Origin: Methyloversatilis discipulorum
GTDB lineage: Bacteria; Pseudomonadota; Gammaproteobacteria; Burkholderiales; Rhodocyclaceae
Length of the DNA: 64,000 nucleotides
Reading direction: 5' to 3'
Assembly (NCBI RefSeq): GCF_000385375.1
Contig: NZ_ARVV01000001.1
Location: 1,178,001-1,242,000, forward strand
Part shown: piece by piece, positions 1 through 8,914 of the stretch
How the letters are laid out: every line of letters begins with the position of its first letter
Numbering within the stretch: the first letter of the stretch is position 1
Program-made: the position numbers and the translations under genes
Notes under the pieces: generated by a model
The model's input: only the letters and a program-made list of their open reading frames with translations
Told to the model about the DNA's origin: nothing
The model's database searches: none

Positions 1-1664
1 CCACGCGCTACATCGAAGTGTGGCGCGGCGCCAATGCACTGCAGTACGGATCGAGCACGCTGGGCGGGGCGATCAACTACGTGTCGCCGACCGGCCACGA
101 TGCGCCGGCACTGACCCTGCGCGCCGAGACCGGCGCCTTCGGCTACCTGCGCAGCCAGCTGGCTGGTGGCTTCGCGGCCGGGCGCGTCGACGGCTATTTC
201 AGCGCGACGAGCTTCGCCCAGGACGGCTTCCGCGATCACGCCAGGCAGGACACGCAGCGCCTGGTCGGCAATATCGGCGTGCTGCTCGCGCCGTCGCTGG
301 AGACGCGCTTCTTCGTGCAGGCCGCGCAGAGCGACTCGGAACTGCCGGGCAACCTGACGCGCCAGCAACTGCGTGACAATCCGCGCCAGGCGGCCGCCGG
401 CAATGTCACCGGCAACCAGAAGCGCGACATCGATCTGTGGCGCGTGTCCAATCGCACCGTCTGGCAGGCGGCCGACGGTCTGCGTTTCGAGCTGTCGGCC
501 TACTACGCCGACAAGGACCTGTTCCACCCGATCTTCCAGGTGCTCGACCAGCGCAGCAAGGACTTCGGTGCCGAACTGCGCATGGTGTCCGACGGTACGC
601 TGGCCGGCCGGCCGAACCGCCTGGTCGCCGGCGTGGCGAGTTCGCGCGGCGACACCGACGACGACCGCTGGACAAACATCGGCGGCACGCGCGGCGCCCG
701 CACCAACAAGCTCGACACGTCGGCACGCAATGTCGAGGCCTATGTCGAGGATCAGTTCACCTTCGTTCCAGGCTGGACCGCGGTAGTCGGGACGCAGTAC
801 ACCAATGCGCGGCGACGCAGCCGCGACCTGTGCTTCACCGGCGGCCCGCTGGTCTGTGGCGGTGCCGACGAGAGCTTCAGCCGCTCCTACGAAGGCTGGA
901 GTCCGAAGTTCGGCATCCGTCACGATCTGTCGCCGGCGGTGCAGCTGTTCGGCAACGTGTCGCGCAGTTTCGAGCCGCCGTCCTTCGGCGAACTGACCGG
1001 CGGCGCCGCGGTGATCGAATCCTTGCGCGCGCAGCGTGCGACCACGTGGGAAGTGGGCGGCCGCGGCAGCTTCGGCTGGGGCGCGGTCGATCTGGCGCTC
1101 TACCGCGCCAAGGTGACCGACGAGCTGCTGGCCTACTCGCTGAACCTCGGTGGCACGCCGGTCAACACCACACTGAATGTGCCGCGCACGCTGCATCGTG
1201 GTATCGAGTTCGCCGCCAACGGCCAGTTCGGCGGCGGCTTCGAGTGGCGTCAGGCATTGCTCTACAACGACTTCCGCTTCGACGGCGACGCGCTGTTCGG
1301 CGACAACCGCCTGCCCGGCGTGCCGCGCACGCTGTTCCGCGGCGAACTGGGCTACCGCTTCTCGGCAGCGCCGGGCGGTCCGCTGAAGATCGCGGCCAGC
1401 GCCGAATGGTCGCCGCAGCGCTATGCGGTCGATATGGCGAATACCGAGTTCGCCGACGACTACGCCATCTTCGGCCTGCGCCTGCAGCAGCAGGTCGGCC
1501 GCCAGCTGTCGTGGTTCATCGAAGGACGCAACCTTGGTGACCGCCGCTACGCCGCCACCACGAATGTGGTGCGCGATTTCAGCGCGCTGGCCGCCGCCGC
1601 GCGCAACGTCTACCTGCCGGGGGACGGCCGTGCCGTCTATGCCGGCATCGAATGGAGGATGTAA
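1..1664 (+). CDS. TonB-dependent outer membrane receptor, 5' end outside window
   Basis: The reading frame is open from base 3 to the TAA at 1662-1664, so the N-terminus (signal peptide, TonB box and most of the plug) lies upstream. The first visible residues (IEVWRGANALQYGSS, then LGGAINY) are the end of the plug domain of TonB-dependent receptors. About 500 residues of alternating amphipathic strands follow, with late receptor motifs such as SRSFEPPSFGEL. The chain ends in WRM rather than the usual terminal aromatic residue. The next gene starts 2 bases after the stop, so the two are probably co-transcribed. Pairing with a DUF1775 protein suggests copper or another metal as substrate, but no ligand motif is visible in the part present. 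Confidence 0.9.
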   Translation, partial: TRYIEVWRGANALQYGSSTLGGAINYVSPTGHDAPALTLRAETGAFGYLRSQLAGGFAAGRVDGYFSATSFAQDGFRDHARQDTQRLVGNIGVLLAPSLETRFFVQAAQSDSELPGNLTRQQLRDNPRQAAAGNVTGNQKRDIDLWRVSNRTVWQAADGLRFELSAYYADKDLFHPIFQVLDQRSKDFGAELRMVSDGTLAGRPNRLVAGVASSRGDTDDDRWTNIGGTRGARTNKLDTSARNVEAYVEDQFTFVPGWTAVVGTQYTNARRRSRDLCFTGGPLVCGGADESFSRSYEGWSPKFGIRHDLSPAVQLFGNVSRSFEPPSFGELTGGAAVIESLRAQRATTWEVGGRGSFGWGAVDLALYRAKVTDELLAYSLNLGGTPVNTTLNVPRTLHRGIEFAANGQFGGGFEWRQALLYNDFRFDGDALFGDNRLPGVPRTLFRGELGYRFSAAPGGPLKIAASAEWSPQRYAVDMANTEFADDYAIFGLRLQQQVGRQLSWFIEGRNLGDRRYAATTNVVRDFSALAAAARNVYLPGDGRAVYAGIEWRM

Positions 1665-1666
1665 GC

Positions 1667-2185
1667 ATGAAGATCAGGATCTGCGCACTGGCGCTGCTGG
1701 CCGCACCCATCGTCGCCAGCGCACACGTCGTGCTCGAACAGCAGGTCGCGACGGCCGGCAGCTACTACAAGGGCGTGTTCCGCGTCGGCCACGGCTGCGA
1801 AGGTTCGGCCACCGTCGCGCTGACGGTGACGCTGCCCGAGCCGATGGCCAGCGTGAAACCGATGGTGAAACCGGGCTGGACGGTCAGCACGCGCAGCGAG
1901 AAGCTTGCGCAGCCGCTGATGAATCACGGCAAGCCGGTCACCGAGGCCGTGGTCGAAGTGAGCTGGCGCGGCGGCCCGCTGGCCGACGCACACTACGACG
2001 AGTTCGCGCTGATGATGAAGCTGCCCGACGCGGCGGGACGGCGCTGGTTCAAGGTGATGCAGGTGTGCGAACAGGGCGTGAACGACTGGTCGCAGATTCC
2101 CGCCGAGGGGCAGACCACGCGCGATCTGAAGATGCCGGCTGCGGCGCTCGACATCCAGCCCGCCGCCGGTCACGTCCATCACTGA
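1667..2185 (+). CDS. DUF1775 (YcnI-like) periplasmic copper-associated protein
   Basis: A 172-residue secreted protein. ATG 1667 is chosen over an in-frame upstream start because GGAGG at 1654-1658 sits 8 bases before it. A signal peptide ending VASA gives a mature protein beginning with His20 (HVVLEQQ), and the GSYYKGVFRVGHGC segment follows. DUF1775/YcnI proteins are known to bind Cu(II) through the mature N-terminal His. That His is present, and the chain ends in a His-rich tail (HVHH). It lies 2 bases downstream of the TonB receptor, so the likely role is periplasmic handling of the metal imported or sensed there. The exact role of DUF1775 proteins is not settled. Confidence 0.82.
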   Translation: MKIRICALALLAAPIVASAHVVLEQQVATAGSYYKGVFRVGHGCEGSATVALTVTLPEPMASVKPMVKPGWTVSTRSEKLAQPLMNHGKPVTEAVVEVSWRGGPLADAHYDEFALMMKLPDAAGRRWFKVMQVCEQGVNDWSQIPAEGQTTRDLKMPAAALDIQPAAGHVHH

Positions 2186-2196
2186 TGTGCAGGCGG

Positions 2197-2217
2197 AAGG
2201 GCCGACGCGCGGCCCTT
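2197..2217. terminator. Hairpin between convergent genes
   Basis: An 8-bp perfect stem (AAGGGCCG / CGGCCCTT) with loop ACGCG lies between the DUF1775 stop and the regA stop. No long T tract follows on either strand, so termination strength is uncertain. Confidence 0.5.
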
Positions 2218-2221
2218 CGCG

Positions 2222-2755
2222 TCAGGCCTTGACCGGGCGCTTCAGCAGCTTGCGCTGCAGCGTCCGGCGATGCATTTTCAATGCGCGTGCGGTGGCGGAA
2301 ATGTTGCCGTCGTGTTCCTTCAGCACGCGCTGGATGTGCTCCCACTCCAGGCGTCCGACCGACAGCGGCTCGGCATCGAGCATGTCATCGGCAGGTGCGC
2401 TGACCACGCAGTCGAAGGCCGACAGGATGGCGTCGACCTCGACCGGCTTGGCCAGATACTGGAAGGCGCCCAGCTTGATCGCATCGACCGCGGTGGCGAT
2501 GCTCGCGTAACCGGTGAGCACGACGATGCGCAGTTCGGGGAGTGCATCGAGCAGCGGCCGGACGAGGGACAGGCCGGACGTGCCGTTCAGGTTCAGGTCG
2601 AGCACGACGCGGGCGGGTTTCTGCCGCGCGGCCACGGAAAGCGCAGTGGCGGGGTCGGTGCACCCGTGGGCGTCCAGCCCGCGCCGGCGCAGTGCATTCA
2701 CCAGCACGGCGTTGAAGGTTTCGTCATCGTCGATGACCAGTATCGATTCAGACAT
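2222..2755 (-). CDS. regA: RegA/PrrA/ActR-type response regulator
   Basis: A 177-residue response regulator. The receiver domain (about 4-115) has the acidic pocket IDDDE, phospho-acceptor Asp53 (VLDLNL) and Lys103. A short linker leads to a Fis-type helix-turn-helix (about 150-172, ISATARALKMHRRTLQRKL), the hallmark of the RegA/PrrA/ActR family, which controls redox-dependent energy metabolism. The gene overlaps the 3' end of its kinase by 8 bases, so the two are co-transcribed with the kinase first. In this family the partner senses the quinone pool or oxidation of a cysteine. Here the regulon could include the neighbouring metal-uptake genes, which is inference. Confidence 0.9.
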   Translation of the reverse strand: MSESILVIDDDETFNAVLVNALRRRGLDAHGCTDPATALSVAARQKPARVVLDLNLNGTSGLSLVRPLLDALPELRIVVLTGYASIATAVDAIKLGAFQYLAKPVEVDAILSAFDCVVSAPADDMLDAEPLSVGRLEWEHIQRVLKEHDGNISATARALKMHRRTLQRKLLKRPVKA

Positions 2756-4049
2756 GTAGGCCTATGCGTGCGAGAGGCAGCCGGATCGTCGCCCGCGCGC
2801 CACCGGTCCAGGGGTTGTCCAGTTCGAGCTTGCCGCCCATCCGCTCCAGGCTGGCAGTGGTCAACAGCAAGCCGATGCCGCTGCCCTGGGCAGCGTCACC
2901 GAAGGGCTGGCGTCCGGCCTTGCGCAGCACGTCGTCGGAGAAGCCTGGACCGCTGTCGCGCACCTCGATGCGCACTTCTTCGGCATTCCAGTCGAGTGCC
3001 AGGTCGACCGGCGCGCCGGCGCGCAACGCGTTGTCGAGCACACTCACCACGCTTTGACCCAGTGTCGGCTCGACCACGATGAGCGGCGGCTCGCCGCTGC
3101 CGAGCAGCGTGAAGGTGGTGTCGCATCCACCGCGCAGGCTGCGCCATGCGGCGTGCAGACCTTCCAGCCAGGCGTCGCAGCGCATCGACTCGGCGCCTTC
3201 GCTGCGCTGGTCGCCAGCCTGCTCGGTCAGGCGCGTGATGATGCGCTTGCAGTAGGCGATCTGTTCGCGCATCAGTTTCAGGTCGGCCGCTGCGGTCGTC
3301 TCCGCCGGTGTGTCGCGTTCCATCTCGCCGACCAGTACGGCCAGCGTGGCCAGCGGCGAACCGAGCTCGTGTGCGGCGCCCGCCGCCAGCGCGCCGAGTG
3401 CCAGCACGCGTTCGTCGCGATAGGTCTGTTCGCGTGCGCGCGCCAGTTCCGCGTCACGTCGACGCAGTGCATCGGTCGTGCGCATCACGAACCAGGCCAG
3501 CATGGCGGCCGACACGACGAAGGTGAGCCACATGCCGGACAGGTGCAGCGCAGTCGCCCGCCGGGCGTCGCCCAGCTCGAGCGGGATGAACTGCACCATC
3601 AGTAGCGAGTAGAGCAGGATGGCCAGTGCGGCGATCGCCAGCACCGCGCCACGCGACAGCAGCAGCGCCGACAGCACCACCGGAAGCAGCAGCATGAACA
3701 CCAGCGGATTGGTGGCGCCGCCGCTGAAATAGAGCAGCGAGGCGAAGGCGAGCAGGTCGATGCACAACTGCAGCAGACAGCCGGTTGCGTCCGGTGCACC
3801 GGCGCTTCGGTGCAACTGCCAGTGCATGAGGCCGTTCCACAGGCCCACCGCGGCGAGAATGGCCAGCATCGGCATCTGCGGCAGCGGCAGATCGAGCAGT
3901 CCGGGGGCGATGGCCAACAGTAACAGCAGCGCGCCCAGTGCCCACCAGCGTGCCCTGATCAAGCTCGGAAGCAGCCGGTCGAGTGATCGAGCAGGTGTTT
4001 TCGCGAGCAGCGGTGCGGATGGCAAGGCAGTGCTGTGCTGGTTGGGCAT
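2748..4049 (-). CDS. regB: RegB/PrrB-type redox sensor histidine kinase
   Basis: A 433-residue inner-membrane kinase. Residues about 34-190 hold around six membrane segments, including GGATNP (110-115), which matches the GGxxNP quinone-binding loop of RegB. The H-box is AAHELGSPLATL with His227. Cys267 (REQIAYCKRI) falls where RegB carries its redox-active cysteine. The ATPase domain has DNAL (339-342), DSGPGF and GSGIGL. It is followed directly by the regA response regulator. The family autophosphorylates when the quinone pool is reduced. Both redox-sensing features appear retained. Confidence 0.9.
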   Translation of the reverse strand: MPNQHSTALPSAPLLAKTPARSLDRLLPSLIRARWWALGALLLLLAIAPGLLDLPLPQMPMLAILAAVGLWNGLMHWQLHRSAGAPDATGCLLQLCIDLLAFASLLYFSGGATNPLVFMLLLPVVLSALLLSRGAVLAIAALAILLYSLLMVQFIPLELGDARRATALHLSGMWLTFVVSAAMLAWFVMRTTDALRRRDAELARAREQTYRDERVLALGALAAGAAHELGSPLATLAVLVGEMERDTPAETTAAADLKLMREQIAYCKRIITRLTEQAGDQRSEGAESMRCDAWLEGLHAAWRSLRGGCDTTFTLLGSGEPPLIVVEPTLGQSVVSVLDNALRAGAPVDLALDWNAEEVRIEVRDSGPGFSDDVLRKAGRQPFGDAAQGSGIGLLLTTASLERMGGKLELDNPWTGGARATIRLPLARIGLHV

Positions 4050-4164
4050 GCGTTCAGTCTAGGGATTCGATGCGGGCGCTTCAATCGATGCACGTGCCCG
4101 CGTTGACGGCGTCTGGTGCACACTCACCGCTTTCGACACGCCACGCTCCTGGATCGCGCACCGC

Positions 4165-4653
4165 ATGAAGCCCGCCCTGATTCGACAGTCGTTGCCGCAT
4201 GTGCTGATCGTGGCGCTGTTGATCGGCATCGTGATCGTCGGCAGCCGGCGCGATTTCGTGGATGCCGCCGCGCCGCGCGTGCTCGCGTCGCCGCCCTGCC
4301 GGCTGGATAGCGGCCCCTGCCGCGTGGCGCTCGACCGCGGAGGCTGGCTGGAGCTGACGGTGACGCCGCGTCCGGTCCCGGCCGGTACGCCCTTCGTCGC
4401 GTCGCTGGCGCTGAGTGATGTGGATGTCCGCCAGGCCGAGCTCGAGTTCGAGGGCGCGGACATGAATATGGGACTGTTCAGGCAGGTGCTGGCGCCACGA
4501 CCGAGCGGCGGCTTCGAGGCGAGCGTCACCCTGCCCATCTGCGCCACCGGCGCGATGCGCTGGCGCACCCGCCTGGTGGTGCGTACAGCGGGCGAGACGC
4601 TGATCGCGCCCTTCGACCTCACCACCGGCGAGCCGTCGCGCGCCGGTGGTTGA
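4165..4653 (+). CDS. Membrane-anchored FixH/YtkA-like protein
   Basis: A 162-residue protein with one N-terminal membrane segment (about 12-26) and a periplasmic domain predicted to be beta-rich. The motif MNMG at 100-103, then PICATGAMRW near 124-133, resembles FixH/YtkA-like domains linked to copper and cytochrome oxidase assembly. Met100, Met102 and Cys126 could be soft-metal ligands. It is transcribed divergently from regB and converges with the PEP-CTERM gene 12 bases downstream. No strong ribosome binding site is visible. The family assignment rests on motif resemblance only, and it could be an unrelated single-pass protein. Confidence 0.55.
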   Translation: MKPALIRQSLPHVLIVALLIGIVIVGSRRDFVDAAAPRVLASPPCRLDSGPCRVALDRGGWLELTVTPRPVPAGTPFVASLALSDVDVRQAELEFEGADMNMGLFRQVLAPRPSGGFEASVTLPICATGAMRWRTRLVVRTAGETLIAPFDLTTGEPSRAGG

Positions 4654-4665
4654 CGGGGCGTCTGG

Positions 4666-5400
4666 TCAGCATCCGCTGCGACGGCGGACGGCGAGGCCGA
4701 GCAGCCCGAGACCGGACAGCAGCAGCGCATAGGTTTCGGGTTCGGGTACGGCGGCGACCGCAAGCGTGGCCGTCATGCCGTAGGTCGGGCGCATCGCGTC
4801 CAGTTGCGACACGTAGTTCACGCCGCCGACGAAGATGCTGTAGTCGCCGGCACCCAGTTCGAAACTGCCGGTCACGAAGCCATCGAGATCGCTGTCGGCT
4901 GCATAGCCGCGGAAGGTAAACACCGACAGCGGGTCGCCGGCGTCATTGCCGATCTTCCAGTCGTTCAATGCGCGGAATGCGCCTTCCTTCGGGGCGCCAT
5001 CGAGCGACGACAGATAGGCCACGGTGGCCGCCGCACCGTCGTGGTCCGCGCCTAACGGTGCCAGGTGGGCCAGTCCCTGGTAGATCGAGAAGCCGGGCAG
5101 CAGTCCGCCGACCGAGGTGGCGGTCGCGCCCGCGTTCGCGGCAACGCTGAAGGTGACGGTAGTGGTCGTGCTCAGCGAGAAGCGGAAGGCGCGCAGCCGG
5201 TGTGAGTCGCCGAAGTCGGCGTCGAGGCCGTCGGCCCAGCCGTAATTGCCGGACACGGTCTGATTGGCGATGGTGACGCTGCCTCCGGCGGCATCGAAGC
5301 TTCCGAAATCACGGCCTCCGTAGCCGATATGTGCCTCGGCGGCGAGTGGCAGTGCGAGGGTGAACGCGACGGCGAACGTCAGGGATTGCGGGCGGACCAT
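4666..5400 (-). CDS. PEP-CTERM protein with DVUA0089-like body
   Basis: A 244-residue exported protein. The start at 5400 is preceded by AAGGAGA 6 bases upstream; the frame stays open further 5' but lacks such a site. The signal peptide ends AAEA, leaving His24 (HIGYGGRD) as the likely mature N-terminus. A beta-rich body follows, then a C-terminal sorting signal at 218-244: VPEPE, a hydrophobic stretch and an RRR cluster. PEP-CTERM proteins are processed by an exosortase and reach the surface or exopolysaccharide; no exosortase gene is in this window. The gene lies 110 bases downstream of the OprC-like receptor on the same strand, which suggests a linked role in surface metal handling. Confidence 0.8.
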   Translation of the reverse strand: MVRPQSLTFAVAFTLALPLAAEAHIGYGGRDFGSFDAAGGSVTIANQTVSGNYGWADGLDADFGDSHRLRAFRFSLSTTTTVTFSVAANAGATATSVGGLLPGFSIYQGLAHLAPLGADHDGAAATVAYLSSLDGAPKEGAFRALNDWKIGNDAGDPLSVFTFRGYAADSDLDGFVTGSFELGAGDYSIFVGGVNYVSQLDAMRPTYGMTATLAVAAVPEPETYALLLSGLGLLGLAVRRRSGC

Positions 5401-5510
5401 GTCATGTCTCCTTTTTGTCATGAGCGCGGATGCGACTCGGTGGCGCGCATTAGAGCGAACTCGACACGCCGGCGGAATGCGGCAAATCGTCGCGCCGGCG
5501 TCCGCTGCGA

Positions 5511-7814
5511 CTAGAAACTCAGGTTGAGCGCGACATTCAGCGATCGCGCCCGGCCGGGAACCGACATGCCCCAGGGGATGCCAGCGGTGGTCATCGAATT
5601 GCCCTGGCCGAGATAGGCGCCGCCCAGCGGCAGCAGGTAGAACTTGTTCAGCGCGTTCTCCAGCGCGAGGTCGAGGCGGCCGTTCTTCCACGCGAAGCTG
5701 CTGCGCAGATTGAGCAGCGTATAGCCAGGGGTCCGCACCTCGTTCCGGACGCGCGACACCTCGTCCTTGGCTGAAACCGAATGCACTTCGAAGGTGTTCG
5801 TCCACTGCTGCGAGCGATGCTCCAGCGCGATCTTCGCGTTCAGCGGCATGATGTGATAGAGCCTGTCGCCGGTGCTCAGGTTACGGCCGTCGACGTAGCT
5901 CGCCATGCCGTTCAGGTAGAGCTTGCCGATGTCTGCATGCCGTGCGATCAGCGTCGAACCGGACACGTCGACGCCTTGCAGCATCGCCCGCTGATTCACG
6001 TACTGCAGGATGACGTAGCGGTCGTCGGCGCTGCTGTTGAGCGCATTGCATTGCGCGCTGAGCGCACGCGGGCAGCGCTGCGCGTCGATGTAGTCGTCGA
6101 CATAGGTGGCGTGACCGGACAGCTTGAGGTCCCAACGCTCCTTGCCTTCGTCGTGCCAGTACGCGCTCGCACTCGCGGTGTAGGCGACTTCGGGTTTCAG
6201 GCCGGGGTTGCCGAGGTAGGCGTTGCCGTCGCCGACGAAGTTGTTCATCAGGGCGGCCATCGGAAAGCTGGACCACGGGTAAAGCTCGTACAGGCTGGGC
6301 GAGCGCGTCTTGCGCGCGAGGCCTGCCTCGTAGTTCTGTCGTGCATCGGGCGTGTAACGCACAAGCGCGGTCAGGTCGAGATGGGTGTCGTTCCGGCTGC
6401 GATCGCGCTGGTTGAAGCGGGCGGCGTCGGCCGCATAGACATTGCTGTAGCCCTGCACGCTGTCTGCGTCCGCATGCACCAGACCGCCGCGGATGCCGAG
6501 CAAACTGAGCCAGGCAGCGTTCCATCCAGTTTCCAGTTCGGTGAATACACCGATGCGGTCGCGCTTGCCGTTGCGGATGTTCTGGAAATCGTCGCAGCAC
6601 ATCGCGCCCGGCGCGATGCCGATCGGCGGCCACCAGTCGTCGAGCCGATACCGCTGGAAGTCGGTGCCGACGCGCAGCAGATGTTCCGGGCTCAACGGAA
6701 TGCTCGCCTTCAGCAGGCCACCCAGCGTGCTCGCGTCCGACTTCATCGGCATGAACATGCCGAAGAATCGGTCCTGGTTCAGATCCATGTGGTGCGCCAC
6801 GGTCTGCCGGAACAGGCGCGCTTCGAGTTCGCCCCAGGCGTGCTGTCCGAGGTAGCGCAGGTTGAGGGTCCGGTTCGCGTTCGACGGCGTGTTCTCCGCA
6901 ATGACGTAATTGCCCGGATTGGCTGGATCCGGCCGGCTGAAGATCATGTCCATGCGCTGATTCGGAAAGCCCTGGTAGTCGAGCTTCTGTTCGCTGTAGG
7001 TCAGGTGAAGGACACTGTTTGACGACCACGCGAGGCCCAGCCCGACCTCTTTGTTCTTCGATCCGCGATAGCCGCTCGATGCGACCTCGCGCTCCGCGAC
7101 CGGGCGCTGACCGAGCTGCTTCCAGAAGCCTTCCTTCTTGAAATCACCCGCCGTCCGGTAGTTGTCGGACTCGCTGGCGGATTCGCTGTAGTGCACGCTC
7201 AGCTGTGTGCTGGCAATCGACAGGTCCACGCTGTGGCCGCGGGCGGTGCCGTTGCTGCGGAAGAAGGTGCCGACCTTCGCTTCGGTCAGTACATCGTTGT
7301 CGGACGCGGCGAATTTCGGCCGTGCGGACCTGATCTGTATCGCGCCGCCTATGCTGTCGCCGCCTTCGCTGACCGGCGTGATGCCGGCGTAGACGGCCAC
7401 CGTCTCGACCTTGCTCGGGTCTATCAGCGACAGCGCCGGATTCATGTGGTTGGGGCAGGCGGACATCAAATCCATGCCATCGACGGTGATCTTCAGACGC
7501 TCGTCGGCCAGACCTCGAATCGACGGCAGGCTGGAAATGCCGCCCGCGCCGTAGGTCGACACGCCTGGAATGCCCTCCAGCAGCCGCGCCGTGTCGCTGC
7601 TGATCGCGCGCAGCGCATCCAGTGTGGAGGAGGGCAGCGTCGTCGCGCCGACCGGACGTTCGTCGCGCCCACCCTCGACCCGGATCGGGGCAAGCGGGGT
7701 CGGCGCCGACACGGTTTCGGACTGAGCGTAGGCGCTGATCGAGAGCAGGGCGGGGCCGGAGCCCAGGAACAGGATTGCGAGGCGCGAACGCGGTCGCGAA
7801 CAGGAAGAGGTCAT
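5511..7814 (-). CDS. OprC/NosA-like TonB-dependent copper receptor
   Basis: A 767-residue outer-membrane receptor with signal peptide (cut near AYA-QSE), plug (about 50-170) and beta-barrel, ending in the aromatic NLSF. The plug holds C120-PNH-M124 and the barrel holds H341-H-M343. These match the CxxxM and HxM ligand pairs that bind copper in OprC-type receptors. GITPVSEGGDSIGGAI is a typical plug segment of that group. It lies between two PEP-CTERM genes on the same strand. Copper is therefore the best substrate call, but uptake has not been shown and the ligands are read from sequence only. No Shine-Dalgarno site is obvious before ATG 7814. Confidence 0.85.
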   Translation of the reverse strand: MTSSCSRPRSRLAILFLGSGPALLSISAYAQSETVSAPTPLAPIRVEGGRDERPVGATTLPSSTLDALRAISSDTARLLEGIPGVSTYGAGGISSLPSIRGLADERLKITVDGMDLMSACPNHMNPALSLIDPSKVETVAVYAGITPVSEGGDSIGGAIQIRSARPKFAASDNDVLTEAKVGTFFRSNGTARGHSVDLSIASTQLSVHYSESASESDNYRTAGDFKKEGFWKQLGQRPVAEREVASSGYRGSKNKEVGLGLAWSSNSVLHLTYSEQKLDYQGFPNQRMDMIFSRPDPANPGNYVIAENTPSNANRTLNLRYLGQHAWGELEARLFRQTVAHHMDLNQDRFFGMFMPMKSDASTLGGLLKASIPLSPEHLLRVGTDFQRYRLDDWWPPIGIAPGAMCCDDFQNIRNGKRDRIGVFTELETGWNAAWLSLLGIRGGLVHADADSVQGYSNVYAADAARFNQRDRSRNDTHLDLTALVRYTPDARQNYEAGLARKTRSPSLYELYPWSSFPMAALMNNFVGDGNAYLGNPGLKPEVAYTASASAYWHDEGKERWDLKLSGHATYVDDYIDAQRCPRALSAQCNALNSSADDRYVILQYVNQRAMLQGVDVSGSTLIARHADIGKLYLNGMASYVDGRNLSTGDRLYHIMPLNAKIALEHRSQQWTNTFEVHSVSAKDEVSRVRNEVRTPGYTLLNLRSSFAWKNGRLDLALENALNKFYLLPLGGAYLGQGNSMTTAGIPWGMSVPGRARSLNVALNLSF

Positions 7815-7832
7815 GTGCGGAGAAATGGCAGA

Positions 7833-7862
7833 AAGGCGGCGAGGTGGGCGCCTCGCCGCCTT
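7833..7862 (-). terminator. Strong intercistronic hairpin upstream of the copper receptor
   Basis: A perfect 12-bp GC-rich stem (arms 7833-7844 and 7851-7862, 6-base loop) lies between the upstream PEP-CTERM gene and the receptor. Only a weak T-rich stretch follows on the minus strand. It may be a partial terminator, an attenuator or an mRNA-stabilising element. Confidence 0.6.
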
Positions 7863-7893
7863 CCGGGGGCCGGGTCGTCGGTCGACGACGTCG

Positions 7894-8598
7894 TCAGATC
7901 GTCCGGCGTCGACGCGCGGTGGCGCCGATCACTGTCAGGCCGGCCAGCATCAGGCCCCAGGTTTCGGGTTCCGGCACTGCGGCGGTAATGGTCTGCGAAA
8001 GCGGGTATCCGCTCATCGTGCCCTCTGCGCCGTATCCGGCCACGCTGGTGCCGGTCATGCACACGGCACCCATCATGCCGCCGGCGGCGCAGTCGGCGTA
8101 GGCCAGCTTGTCGATCTGCGCCTGGGTCAGTGCGGCGAGCGGATCATCGGGAATGAAGATGAGCGCGTAGGCATTGCCCGGATTGGTGCGGGTGGCGGGA
8201 AAGCCGTAGTGGACGCCGCCGGCCGCGATACCCGACGCCGGCGACCAACCGTTGCCACCGGCGCCGGTCCAGAAGGTGTTGGTGCTGGCGTTCCTGAACG
8301 CGGCGGCGAAGGTGCCGCCGAGCGCCGCGTCGTACCACGACACCAGCTGATGATCGAGCGCCAGCCAGGTCATTCCGCCGCCCATCATGCCGGTCATCGA
8401 TTCGCTCAACTGACCTTGCAGATTCGTGACCGTGCGCGTCGCGGCGTCGTAGTCGAAGCTGCCGGTGAAAATGGTGTTGTTCGGCTGCGTGTCGGGTTCG
8501 TACCACGTGGTGACCACGTCGTAGCTGCTTGCGGCGTGGGCGACGGTCATGCCGGCCGACAGCGCGAGCGCGACGCCGAAATTCAGAAAGCGGTTCAT
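7894..8598 (-). CDS. Methionine-rich PEP-CTERM protein
   Basis: A 234-residue exported protein with signal peptide (MNRFLNFGVALALSAG, cut near AHA) and C-terminal sorting signal at 208-234 (VPEPE, hydrophobic segment, RRRR). The body has methionine clusters (SMTGMMGGGM; GGMMGAVCM) that could bind copper or be oxidised. It is the first gene of the run that continues with the OprC-like receptor and another PEP-CTERM gene, with the hairpin at 7833-7862 in between. The body family is not recognised. Surface location follows from the sorting signal, while metal binding is inference. Confidence 0.75.
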   Translation of the reverse strand: MNRFLNFGVALALSAGMTVAHAASSYDVVTTWYEPDTQPNNTIFTGSFDYDAATRTVTNLQGQLSESMTGMMGGGMTWLALDHQLVSWYDAALGGTFAAAFRNASTNTFWTGAGGNGWSPASGIAAGGVHYGFPATRTNPGNAYALIFIPDDPLAALTQAQIDKLAYADCAAGGMMGAVCMTGTSVAGYGAEGTMSGYPLSQTITAAVPEPETWGLMLAGLTVIGATARRRRTI

Positions 8599-8914
8599 GC
8601 TTCTCGTCCTCGTAGATGTCTGCAGTCGAAGCGAATGCAGGCGGATTTCAGGCGACGAGGGTCACTCAGGCATCGCAACGCGGACCTCGCGAGGTCACGC
8701 GCGTCGCCTCAGCTACGCAACGTCCGGGACGGGATTGTGCTGCATCGAAACCGCGGAATTTCAGGGTGCGACACTATGCCGCAGCGCTCCCGTCGCAACG
8801 GGACGGGGATGACTTCCGCATGAAATGAGAGGTGCGGAGATGCTCGACGGGCTGCGTAAGAAGTCCTTCGCAGCGACCATCGTCAATCTGTTGGGGAGGG
8901 CGCGCGAAGTGCGC
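8599..8914. other. Intergenic region upstream of PEP-CTERM gene
   Basis: About 316 bases between the PEP-CTERM start and the stop of the receiver-domain gene. No convincing coding frame is seen. It should contain the minus-strand promoter for the PEP-CTERM/receptor run, but no clear -35/-10 pair could be picked. Confidence 0.4.
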
